A DNA stretch of 60,000 bases, from contig CAIIXF020000001.1 in NCBI GenBank assembly GCA_903813345.2, forward strand, positions 29,813,915-29,873,914. The letters run 5' to 3'. The translations under genes and the position numbers were made by a program. Each line of letters starts with the position of its first letter. The first letter of the stretch is position 1. Positions 1 through 12,400 of the stretch are shown in pieces. The notes under the pieces were generated by a model that saw nothing but the letters and a program-made list of their open reading frames with translations, ran no database searches and was not told the origin of the DNA. Source of the DNA: Owenia fusiformis (lineage: Eukaryota > Annelida > Polychaeta > Sabellida > Oweniidae).

Positions 1-405
1 GAGATTCTATCCCTGGAAAACATTTATCTATCAAATTTGGATCAAACTTGTATTTAAATGATGCAGCAGCCATTTTGATTTCAGAAGCTATCTTGAAAAT
101 TTCCTCTTGAGCAGAGATATCCTTAAAATATCAGCATTTAAGTTTTGAACCAAATCCATCAAATGAGATTTGAGTTATTACAACTTTATGAGAAATGTTG
201 GCCATTTTGAACATCAACCAGTATTTGAGTTGACGCTCCTTGACAGATGAATGGAGGGATGATGGATGGATGGATAAACAGACAGACTAATGGACAGCTG
301 CTCTATATCCTCTTCAGTATGAGAATAATAATCACCTATCTACCCAACCACCCACCTTTACCCATCCCTTAAGTACAAAAAGACCCTCATGAGAATATAC
401 CATAC
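1..405. repeat. HPS3 intron; fragment of the GGCGGCC/GGAC repeat family
   Basis: About 60-330 reads like the right part of the family typified at 20495-21648 (AGCCATTTTGA, GATGGATGGATGGA, then CTATATCC). No exon with HPS3 C-terminal similarity is visible here. Confidence 0.45.
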
Positions 406-493
406 CTTTCAATGTATTCTCATACATATCTTTTGACTCAGCGCAAGTCTCAAGCTCGATCCTTGATAACATAACAGTCAACAGATATGACCA
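406..493 (-). CDS. HPS3: HPS3 exon 21 (last exon in window)
   Basis: 88 nt, phase 0 in and 1 out, acceptor ATTTTCAG and donor GTATGG. WSYLLTVMLSRIELETCAES corresponds to human [20 protein letters not shown]. One further exon is expected to the left of position 1. Confidence 0.87.
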
Positions 494-3400
494 CTGAAAA
501 TAGAGGGAAAACAAAGAACTTATTCCAGAATATGTTTTTACTATTTAAAATAGAGGCATCTACACTGTAAACAAATAGTCAGTTTTCATCCTGTTTCTCC
601 AAGGTCAGTTAAACCTTTCTCTATAGGTAAAGTCCTTCAGTAGAAAGTGGGCAGATCCAAAGTTATAACTTGTGTAGTGAAATATATAAAATATATAGCA
701 AATATTTATTCAGATGTTAACTGTACCTGGTTAGCATTAGTGTAGAATTGCGAAGCAGTGTAAATGGGTAGAACACTAGGAAAATGATCCAAGAGAATAT
801 CTAGAGGGAGGGTGGCACACTCCATACAGAGACATAACACCTCTAATGATCTCTGCCCTCTGATTGGTCCACTAGGTCCTTGGGCGCACCCTGCAATTGG
901 TTCACTATAGCTTTGATTTTGGTCTTTATGTGGTTCACTCAGACCTTTTGTGGTCTGTCTGAGGGGTCCTTTACTGTCTTTGGTGCCCACTCTGTTTGGT
1001 CCATTATGACTGTGTGTCTTCTCAAGCACCAATTGGTACAAGTTATTGTCAGTATGGCTTGAGCAGAGTAAGGACTAAAAACAAGAAAACAGCCAGTATG
1101 TAGTTTCAATGTGGATTTGTTCTAATAAGTCACTTTTGTACAATAACAACAACATATCCATTCTCAACTACTTTAAAAATAACCAATGATAATTTACTAG
1201 TCAAACAAAAGTCAACGGAGAGCAACAAGGATAAAATTGAGTTCGCCAAATTTTTCAATATTGCAAGTCTGCCAAATGTCCAAAACAGCAAATCCGCCAA
1301 AATATGTAGCACCAAATTAAGGAGAAGTACAGTAACCTTAAAACGTGAAGAAATGAAATCTGCAAACCTGAATTATGGCCTAGTCACATAGCCCGGCCGA
1401 TGAGGTTACGATGAGCCAGCGATGCAATTTTCACCGAACTCGGCCGAACACCGGCCGGACATCCGTGGCGTTTGTTGCTTAAAACCGCATCGGTGGTAGC
1501 TCGGTGAAATTTTAACTTCGGAGTTAAATTTCACCGGGCTCTCACCAAGCTCCCTCATCATGTCATCGCAGCCCAATCGTAACCACATCGGAAAACACCT
1601 CGGCCAGTGCACGGCCGAGTATCGGCCGGTGTCCCGTGCATCTGAGACAACCAGAGGACTAGGTTTTTTAACGGACAGCGGCCGAGCTCCGACCGAGCTC
1701 CGGCCGATGTTGGACAGAGCATCGGCCGGTCACTGTTCAAAGCCCGTTAACAACCTGGCCGGCGATCGCACGGTGTCCTGTTACCTGCTCGGGTACCGGC
1801 CGTATTCCTTCCGATGTCAAGCCGACCTCCGGCCGGTAGTTGCTGCCACATCGGCAGAAAAAAACTACCATTTTGAGACAGACTCCGTACGGTCACCGGC
1901 CGGTGTTCGGTCGGTCGCCTGAAGATGTCCGGACGGAGTCCGTTCACGTCACCGGGCTCTGCTTCCGATGAGGAGAGCTCGGTGGCACCAAAAAAATCCA
2001 CCGAGCTCTACCGATGCCGGACATCGGCCGGGCTATGTGACTAGGCCATTAATTTTGCCTATATGAAGTTTTGGGATTAATTCTGCATACCTGAAGTTTT
2101 AGCAGGTCCTCATTGCAGCAACAACAGGGACAGGTACCATATCCATCCCCCTGGTCTGAAGATGGAGCCCTATTTATATCTGTAGGTTTATTAAGGTATA
2201 GACAAGGTCTCTGCCTCATATTTGCACCTTAAAAACAATATTTATTCCATATTTACATTTGATATTCAAAGGACATCATGTCAAAATAAAAATGGTATCT
2301 TAGTAGCAAATTGAAAAATATCATGATTTGGGCTTTAAAGCCATGAGACATGGCAATGTATCCAACAGTTAAAGGATGTATATAACTATATAAAACAATT
2401 TGATAGTTATATACAATCTTTAACAGATTTTTTCATTTGATCAGCCATTTGGTAAAATGACAAGCACGTTTAACTATGAAGTAAAAAGAGCATCAAATGA
2501 TTAACTCATGATATGGTTTCATTATTATATACTCTTTTGCTTTGATCAGAACTGAGCCATTCCTTTTATTTAAAGCGGCTCTAAGGTCTGTGGAGAGAAA
2601 AATGGAGAAATTTTACCTTTTCTGAGCTATCAGGGCGAAGTTTGGTCTAACATCTTCTTCCTTATTCCTATTTTATAAAAATGTATGCATATGGCAATAT
2701 TCATCAACCAGTAGAACTGGCAAATCGTTTAGAATCTACAATTCCATACAAGGAGTCCCACTCATAAATTTTTTCAAATTCATTCCAAGTCGACGTCGAA
2801 ACACCTAGCGGGTGAATTTGAAACTAATTTTTCTGGTCGCTTGAATCGATAAAATCTCTGACAGTGTGAGTCTTTTTAAGAAAACTTTCTTATAGAAATC
2901 ACTTGACGATTATTAGAAAGCATTAAAAGTTGAAACTGAAGCGTAATCTGAAATAAAAGTGAAAAAAATTGCGCGGACGACAGAGAACAAACTTCCGGTT
3001 TAATAAAAAATGGCGGAGACGAAAGGAGAAATGAAGACGAAAAATTGGAGGATTTTCCTTTGCCATTATCGATCGATATAAGGTATGTGCACAAATTCTA
3101 GTTGCATTCATGGAAAATAGATACATTTTTGAAGGCAACAACATATTCAAAGCTTTCATTTTACGATAGGCCCAGGATCAATGGATACGACTCGGCAGTC
3201 GATAATCCCACTTTAAGCAGGCCCATGGCCAGGATTTGCCAAGGGGGGTTCACTTTTTGAAAAATTCCAGGGAGGGTTCACTTGTGACAATATTGGTCCA
3301 AAAATTTAAAAAGTGCTCAGAATGGTGAAAACCAGCATGATTTTGAAAGATTTTTTAGCTATGGGCCTGTTAAGGATATGACATTTATAGTAACACAGCC

Positions 3401-6400
3401 TTTCATGGAGGATATGCAAAACCATATTCATTCATCATCTAGCTTTTTCAAGTCAACATTTTCATCATCGCAGCAAGACAAAAACAGATCATAAATTACC
3501 ATATCTTACCTTGGAATGGTGGCAGGTCATCTAGCCAGCCAAACCTCTTGGCAAAATGGCCCCTACCCCTTGGCTGAAATTAAAAACATTTGAACTAGAA
3601 TGAATAGTACCATGGGTACTGCGGTCACATGGGAAGAGTTCAATATTTTTAATGTTTACAGTAGGAGCATTAAGTTTTTTGCAAATTATAAAAGGTTGAT
3701 AATTATTTTGTAAAAGTACTTGGCTAGCTGAACTGAAAATTCAATTAATTCATAATAATAACTGTCATGTCGACCCATGATTATAAAATTTCTACTTTAT
3801 CAATATGTATCAAGCATATTATTCTGCCTTGAAATAGCAAAACATTTATTCACTCATATTATTTAAAGATGGCAGCTCAATGCAAGCAATTAAGAAAACA
3901 ACATACTGTACATAATACAGGATGTTTCCTTAGGCAAGTTAGGGCAGTTATTAGGACAAAACTCCATGTACATTTACATTTTTGGCCAATATAATATATC
4001 TACCCTCCGGACCTACGGCCCTCGGGCAGATGTATTATATTGGCCTCAGGATAATCCCAATATCCTGAACCTCATATAGGATAATCTCTATTTATCCCAT
4101 ACTTAGTAGTGTTATAGGTGAATACAGGCCTGTCAACTTGGGAACACCTAACATGAGTGACTTGGAAATGTTGAACACCTCCCCTCAAAATGTGGACACC
4201 TTGGTCCAAATCTGAACACCTTTATCCAAATTTTGAACACCTTGGTTTCCATATTATTACATCTTGCCAAATTTTGAACACCTCAAATTTTTCGCAAGTA
4301 TATTCCTCAGATATACCTTGCATCAAATATATCTCCCGCTGAGGTGAGCGGGAGATATATATCACCCCCTCATCAGCAATCCCAGGAAATTTCTTTCGGT
4401 GCTTTTTTGAATATTCCCGGAATATACTTTGGCTCTATTTGAAAAATATTAATTTCATACACTGTTAAATGTTAAAAGCTGTTGAGTTTAAAATAAAACA
4501 AAAATTGTTGAGGACTTTAAATTGAGATAAAATATTCATGTTTTGATTGTAATTATCGTTTGTAATTACTACATTAGGATTCCCTAACATTTAATGCATA
4601 TTTAATTCTCCCTACGGTCCCTCGGGTAGATGTATTGTATTTCCCTCAGATATACCTTGCATCAAAAACCTCCCATTAAATAACCTTTATGTAACACCTA
4701 CTATATGTGTATGTGACACAGGCTGAAGTTCTCTGGGTAAAGGTCTCCAATGGGCTAGTCGCTCAAGGTAAATCTCACACAACTGCCTCTACAACACAAA
4801 AATTACCCAGTTCAACACAAGAATAATCAAATTAAAATACAAGTTGACAAATTTCCAAGTACCAAAGGGGTGTGTACACTGGTACATGGTACAGTAAAAT
4901 ATATCATTACTTGCTGAAGTCTCGGTATACAGAAATAAAATATACACATCTATCACTTGGATTTCTTATTCAGAGGGGGAAGATTTAGAACAGATAATAT
5001 AAGTTATTGAATGATTTGAAGTGCAATACAGGATATATTCTGTTCGAGAAATTCCGTATTGGAACGAGACGAAGTCGAGTGCCAATACAGAATATCGAGA
5101 CAGAATATATCCTGTATTGCACTTCAAATCATTCAATAACGTTTTTATCGTGTTATCCTCTGTATTGCTACTGAGATTGTCTCCTCCGTACCAATATTTT
5201 CTGTATTGCGACGGAGATGATCAACGTGGACAATCTCAGTAGCAATACAGATTGGTACAGCACAAGAACTGACCAATCAGAGGGCTTCATTTTACAGATC
5301 ATACGATAAAGGTACTTACTGAAACTTGTGGAAATATTGCATTGCGCTTGTCATCTGGAACAAAACAATATCTTCAATCAGCCATCACATAGAATAATAA
5401 CAGGACTAGAGTAGCAAATACCAATGAACAAATTTTTTTCTCAAACGGTTGTGTACTATTTATAACGATTCCTCATTTTAAATATACATTTCAATAAGTT
5501 TTCCTCTATGAACAGGAGGGAATGACTGTATGAGAAAATGCTAGGTCTGTTATTTTTTCACTTTTCAGTTCTTACATCATGACTAGTAGATGTGAAATGC
5601 TTACCATTGAGCAAGGCCTCTAGGAAGAGAATGACATGCTGGTTTTCAGACACTAATCCATCACAGCTCACCTGTAGGTACATGAACAGGGTATAAGTAC
5701 ATGAACAGGGTATAAGTACATGAACAGGGTACAAGTACATGAACAAGGTACAAGTAGATGAACAAGGTACAAGTACATGAACATGGTATAAGTACATGAA
5801 CAGGGTATAAGTACATGAACAAGGTATAAGTACATGAACAAGGTATAAGTACATGAACATGGTATAAGTACATGAACAGGGTATAAGTACATGAACAAGG
5901 TATAAGTACATAAACAGGGTATAAGTACATGAAGAGGGTATAAGTACATGGATAGGGTATAAGTACATGAACAAGGTATAAGTACATGGAAAGGGTATAA
6001 TTACATGAAGAGGGTATAAATATATGAACACGGTATAAGTACATGATTAGGGTATAAGTATATGGGCAGGGTATAAGTACATGAACGGGGTATAAGTACA
6101 TGGAAAGGGTATAAGTATATAAACAGGGTATAATTACATGAGGAGGGTGTAACTATATGAACACGATATAAGTACATGAACACGGTATAAGTACATGATT
6201 AGGGTATAAGTATATGGGCAGGGTATAAGTACATGAACAGGGTATAATTACATGGATAGGGTATAAGTACATGAACAAGGTATAAGTACATGGAAAGGGT
6301 ATAAGTATATAAACAGGGTATAATTACATGAGGAGGGTATAACTATATGAACACGATATAAGTACATGAACACGGTATAAGTACATGATAAGGGTATAAG

Positions 6401-9400
6401 TACATGGGCAGGGTATAAGTACATGAACAGGGTATAAGTACATGAGCAGGGTATAAGTACATGAACAAGGTATAAGTACATGAACAGGATATAAGTACAT
6501 GAACAGGGTATAAGTACATGAACAGGGTACGCATGCATGAACAGATTATAAGTACATGAGCAGGGTATAAGTACATGAACAGGGTTAAGTACATGAGCAG
6601 GGTATAAGTACATGAACTGGGTACAAGTGCATGAACAGGATATAAGTACAGCACCATAATATGAAGAGAAATGCTTGACATTGACAAAAAATCACATACA
6701 ATTACTCACTGATAAAGATATAATTCTATGCAACTGTGTTCTTACAATGTGTTTTTCAAAGATTTAACATCATACTGTTCTGAGTTTTATGAGTTCTGAG
6801 TACAATGTGTGGATTCCAGGTAGTTAGTGATCAAAATTCTGCAAATCAGTTATTGACAGATTGACTGAGGCAATTCTGTCTGCTTTCTGAAAATGGAAAA
6901 CTTGGAGTGATAAATAATAACATCTAAAAAATCAAGTTGTTTTCTTTGTAAACTCTAGTTCCATAAATATCCAACACCTGGCTTTATGTACATTGGTTCC
7001 ATTTAACAGTTTTGACCACTTCAGTTTTGGTTTTCATCCTGACCCAGCACTTTCATGTGTTCAAGATTACACCATCACAATGATCACATCCAATCTGGAC
7101 TGTTCAGTTACTCTATCAGTATTTCAATATCAAATACAGTCGCATCAAACATTACAGGGTTCACAACTAATGTTGAAAACATGATTGCCACAATTTAACA
7201 TATTGACATTCAGTCCACTGCCCAACAGGCAATTCTTTTTTTAAGTTCCTTGCCAACAAATTGGCAGTTGGACGATTGTGGGTTTCAAGCCCTGAATCAT
7301 GAACATGCTCTCTCTCTTTTAGTACTTTAAGGCAATGACGTAAATTAAGACCTTGAAGAATATACATTCTTGTTAGCACTCATTATCAATTTCAAAATTA
7401 ATAAGGATTTTTCCTAATTGGCTATTAATTACTAAAATATATGACATAAACATTATTATATTATATACATGTATGTGATAATAAATAACGCTATGTGTGG
7501 GTGTTATTGCTTCAAGATTTGTGCATTTGCGGAAGGGTGTGGGAAGCTTGATGGTGCTTCTGGACAAAAAATTAACTGCTTATTAGCCATTGGATATAAA
7601 ATATAGGTATTTGATGTAAGTGTTAATTAGCCAATTCTACCAAGTACACTTCTTCAATTTCTGTTTCCTGAGCAAAATATGGCCCAATACTAGTTGCATA
7701 GGGCACAGGTGAGGGAAAAATAAAAGACAATAGGCCCAATAGAAAATGGATTATTTTTACCTGAAGTAACTTAACAGTTGTCTCCATGGTGAGCACATTG
7801 TTGTCATACAGGCCTATTAAGATACTGATGAACTGCTTTGGGTGCCTCTGTCGGATTAACTGAAAAATGGACATAAACAGAACATTTAATCTAAAATATA
7901 TCATATTGCTTAAGTTTTGTAAGAAACCAATGATTATAGTCCACAATTAAGTTGAAGATTTCATCTTATGATTGAGACTTCTTCAGATTAAGTCCTTTTT
8001 GACTGAACATCTTTTTAAAAAAAAAACATGCGCAAAATATTATTTGCCTTAAAAAACTTGTGCAAAGTACACCAAATCACAGAACTGTTGATCAAAAGAG
8101 CAAGCCAGAAGATACCTACTTGTGCCAGTGGAGTGAATGTAGCCAGGCTATCGTGTAACATAGAATGTTCAGCCAGGCATATATTCACCAGCTCAGTCTA
8201 AAATTTAAAATTGATACATTAAAGTTATTTGTAATATGTAATTTTTGTAATATATTGATTCAATCATGATAATGTTTTTTTAATAATAATTTACTAATTC
8301 TAATAAATCAAGATCGACACCTTTTCCCGAAATAACTAGATAACGGCAACTCCGCGGAGTAGCAAATCCCAACGAACAAAATATCAATTAGCGAATTCCA
8401 ATCAATTATACTCATTACTTTGGTTAAAATTGAAAAAATTAGATTTTAGAATTGCGAATTCCTGCAAAGCAGCCATTTTGAATTTTCTGAGATACAAATC
8501 TGAAAGATAATACCATAATTGTGATTTACTCCAAAATTCCTTCAATTTGAGTATAATATAGCCATACTTTGAAGGGATCGAAAAATTATTGCGAAATCGT
8601 ACATTAGATGGCCATTTTGAATTTTACGAGGCTCGAATCAGAAAAAGATACAATATTTGCAATCTACTCTTAATTGCCTTTCATTTGAGTATAATAAAGC
8701 TATACTTTAGAAAGATCTAAAAATTAGCGAAGATTTCTGTTTTCATGTCCCCCATACACGGCCCCTGTGGGTCAGGATGAAAAACACGGAATATATGTGA
8801 AATAGATAAATGTTGTGAATATACTACCAAAATTTCAAACAATAATATTAATAATTACTTTGGTTCAGAATGAAAAATTTATGATTTTTGCGAGCGGCGG
8901 CCATCTTGAAAAATTTTTTTTTTGCGTAAAACTATTCACCAATATACATCTTTCCACTAAATATGAAGAAAATCCATCTACTAGTATTTGAGTTATCTTC
9001 CGGACAGACGGACGGACTGACTGACTGACTGACGGACGGACGGACAGATGGACGGAGGGCTTCACTATATCCCTACCGAACTTCGTTCGTTGGGATAATA
9101 AAATAATATAAACAGTGAGAGATGTTTTTGCTATAGTTTCCAAATCCTATTTTTGAATGGGATTAAACAGAGAGAATATACCTTATATCATATATAGTAT
9201 TATTATTTATCCCACGATTAATGTGTTATCTGTACAATAACAGCTATCGATATTTCTGATATTATTGAAATCCGTGTGATATTTTCCAGAAAATCGTTTA
9301 TCAAACTCATATGCGTGTGATATCGTTTATCTCACACATATCCGTGTGATATCACATCTGCATTTCGCGCCACAATATTGTTGGAAATTAGGTCAGATAA

Positions 9401-12400
9401 TTTATTCTCTTTTGAGAAAATTGGTCCGTTAATTTATTCTCTTTAAGTTTCATTGGTGTATTGAATTACGATTGTGTATATAATTTGATAAGAAGGCTGC
9501 TAACTAACGATTAAAAAATGGTATTTATGAAGAACAATAAAGTGTTTCAAATGATATTCTAATTTCTAGTTTATATTGTCTGCCAATGCCCTGGAAATTG
9601 GATCAGAACTTCACAAGGTGATTGTAATCATGGGATAAACCCAATATCACATAACTTCTCGTGATATCATTTTATCACCTCGTAGATATCAAATATCAAC
9701 ACTCAATCGCTTCGCTCACTCGTGTTGATATTTGCTATCAACTCGGCGATAAAAATGATATCACTCAAAATGATGTGATATTCTGTATATATTATTACAG
9801 AGGTCATTAATATTATTATATATTAATATGATATATCATCTGAGAAATAAAATGACCAAATTATCAACTAACCACTGCAAATATAGAACCTCTTGTATAT
9901 ATAACCTTTATCTAACTAAATGTACCTTTGACATGGCAAAGATGCACATTGAGGCCTCATCCATGTCTCCTAGTGCCAGGTGCAGGTTGGCAAGACAGAG
10001 TAAGTCTAAGCTGGACCTTTTGGTAGACCCCTCATCAATGTAAATCTTCAGCACAGAGGCTGCTAATTCTGAAAGTATAATCATTATAGTAACTTAATTA
10101 ATCCTTGATTCATTTTGGATGGTTTCAGAGAACGAAAGTCCAAGAATTTTTCCATGAATATGTGTATCAACAAGTTTTATGGAAGAATTGTATCAATGAT
10201 ATTGATGTATATATCATATACGTGTATTTAACTCATTTCTACTTTTGTCATATACATAATTTTGATCTTAGATTTTCATGATTTTTTGATTATTGTGATT
10301 AATTTTTGTACCTAAAATTAACTTGTTCTCAATAATGTAATTGCCAAACAGGTCAAAATTCAAAATACATGTAAAAGTGTCACATTTCATTTATGTTTGA
10401 GTGGAACAATCAAGGTCCTCGAGGTCACAAAAAGAAAGTAAACAATAGCGGAAATTTAGGACTTAGGTTTTTCCATTACCAAAAGCACACAGCTTTCATT
10501 TTCTGAATCTTCATGACTAACAACTGACATTTAGTTATATTAGTTAAAATGGAATAGGCCTAGCATAGAACCTGGTTTATACAAGATAAAGGCTAACATG
10601 CTTTAGAACACATGTATTTCAGAATGATAGGGGAAGCAGGGCAAGCAGGGCAAGCAGGGCAAGCAGTTCATTTGTTCTGTTGTACAGCAAATGACTCCTT
10701 ATAGAGGAATAATGGGATTTTCTCACATCCACTTTGACCACAGGATCTAAATATGCATTTTCAAATAACAACTGCCTGAAGTGAATTTTCTCCTAATGAG
10801 AGATTCTCACCTTGAGAGTATCCAGTTAGTCTTGAATGTAGTATGACATCAGAGAGGACCTCTGGTTCCTTGTTGCTATAGATACTGAGTATCTGGTCAC
10901 ATGTAGCCTATAACATAAATGATTATTTTGTATCTAATTATCACTTCTCCCAACGATTAAACTAGGAATGAAATGTAAATGCTGTCATTAGTGTTATATC
11001 TTGGCAGTTTTATTAAAATGTTGGAAGGGTGGAATGTGAAAAATACAATGTATGTTTTGAAGGTTCTGGATGGGAGATAGGATAGTGGTGGATCCAGAGG
11101 CTAACAAGGGTGGGGCCCAAATTTTGAGTCAGTAAAAAATTTAAGCCCATTTTTTTAAATTTGGCCTAAAATTTTTTGAGGCCCTTCAAAATTTCTGGGC
11201 CAAAAATCCTTGGGACCCTAATATTTTTTTCTAGGCCTACAAAAGGGAGGGGTATAATGAAGTATAATGAAGTAATAAATAATGAAACATGTAATAACAG
11301 TGTACTCACATTTGGCAGATTGAGTTTACTGCTGGTGTCCTGGAATATAAGATGGTTCAGGTAGTGAATGACTCCATCTCCATACCCCTCCTGTAACAAA
11401 CAAACTACCATTCATTAAGATAGATCTGAAATGTTGCAGTGCAGTTTCTGTATTGAAGAATGTACCTAGGACAGATCTACTGAGCAAGATTAAAATTCAG
11501 ACCAGTTGTCATGTTATCCTACGTATATGGTTAACAAACAAGTAAATTCCTTCTGTTTCAAAAAATTGATCCACTGTAAATCAAAGGCATCAAACCATGA
11601 ATAGTACAAAGGCAGTGAACAGAATGACTATCATAGTTGCTACTGGGCCGATATATGTCTGACGTCACACATGACCGCATAATATCCCTAAGCAACGAGC
11701 AAAAAGCAAATTTCCAAAAGATGACATCATTTAACATCCGGGCTTTGTTCACTTGAGGGAAAAGTGAAACATAGAAGCAAGAAAAGAAATCTATGGTTTC
11801 TGTTTTTTCTTGCTAAAAATCAACCCTAGGTTTAGTTCTCCAGAATATAAAACCTGTTTTGAAAGTAACTTCCAAAATTGTGGTTGATTTTGCAAAAAGG
11901 CTAATTTAATAAAACCTCAAAAATCTTTTAGGCTTACAATAACAAATGTTTTTTGGGTCCTCTTCTGGGGAGCCACCCCTTCCCAAGGCTCTCAATGAGT
12001 TACCTTTTGGTTTTCAAGTTTCATCTGCTGAAACTGTTCCATGATCTCTTCAACTGGTAGACTGGACATGTTATAGTAAGGCAAGGCTAGTTGACTCTCC
12101 TCTGCACTACCTCTGTAAAGAACAAAAAAATTTGTTTGACAAGAGTCGAGTGTTCAAATGGTCATTATATGAAGAGGAATAATTTCTAGTCATATGTGAG
12201 TTATTCACATTGCCCCTCAGCACAATGAATTCTAGCTTAAACACACGTGTTGTAGGCCTACATGTTGTAGTATCTATAATGATTGTTGTCAGATCAAATG
12301 CAACAAAAAATGAATACAAAATATATTTTGCCCTGAATTGACTTTAGCCTAACCTGAACTGAAGATGTCATCACAATATAAGTGGTATACAAGGCATTAA

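Noticed and set aside
840-1041. A separate short exon starting at 840 and a missing HPS3 exon upstream
   Set aside because: The strong acceptor at 1075 and a continuous frame (SLLC...) supply the missing segment, so one 348-nt exon explains everything.
1558-2001. Open frames of 60-120 codons on both strands
   Set aside because: They lie inside the GC-rich TIR element, where stop codons are rare by composition; no transposase motif.
5677-6650. CRISPR-like regular array
   Set aside because: Units are head-to-tail 19-mers with no unique spacers, in a eukaryotic intron: a minisatellite.
5558-6687. Overlapping open frames of 60-157 codons rich in Tyr, Val, His, Cys
   Set aside because: They are translations of the 19-bp minisatellite in several frames; only VSCDGLVSEN...FLEALLN at the low end is real (HPS3 exon 15).
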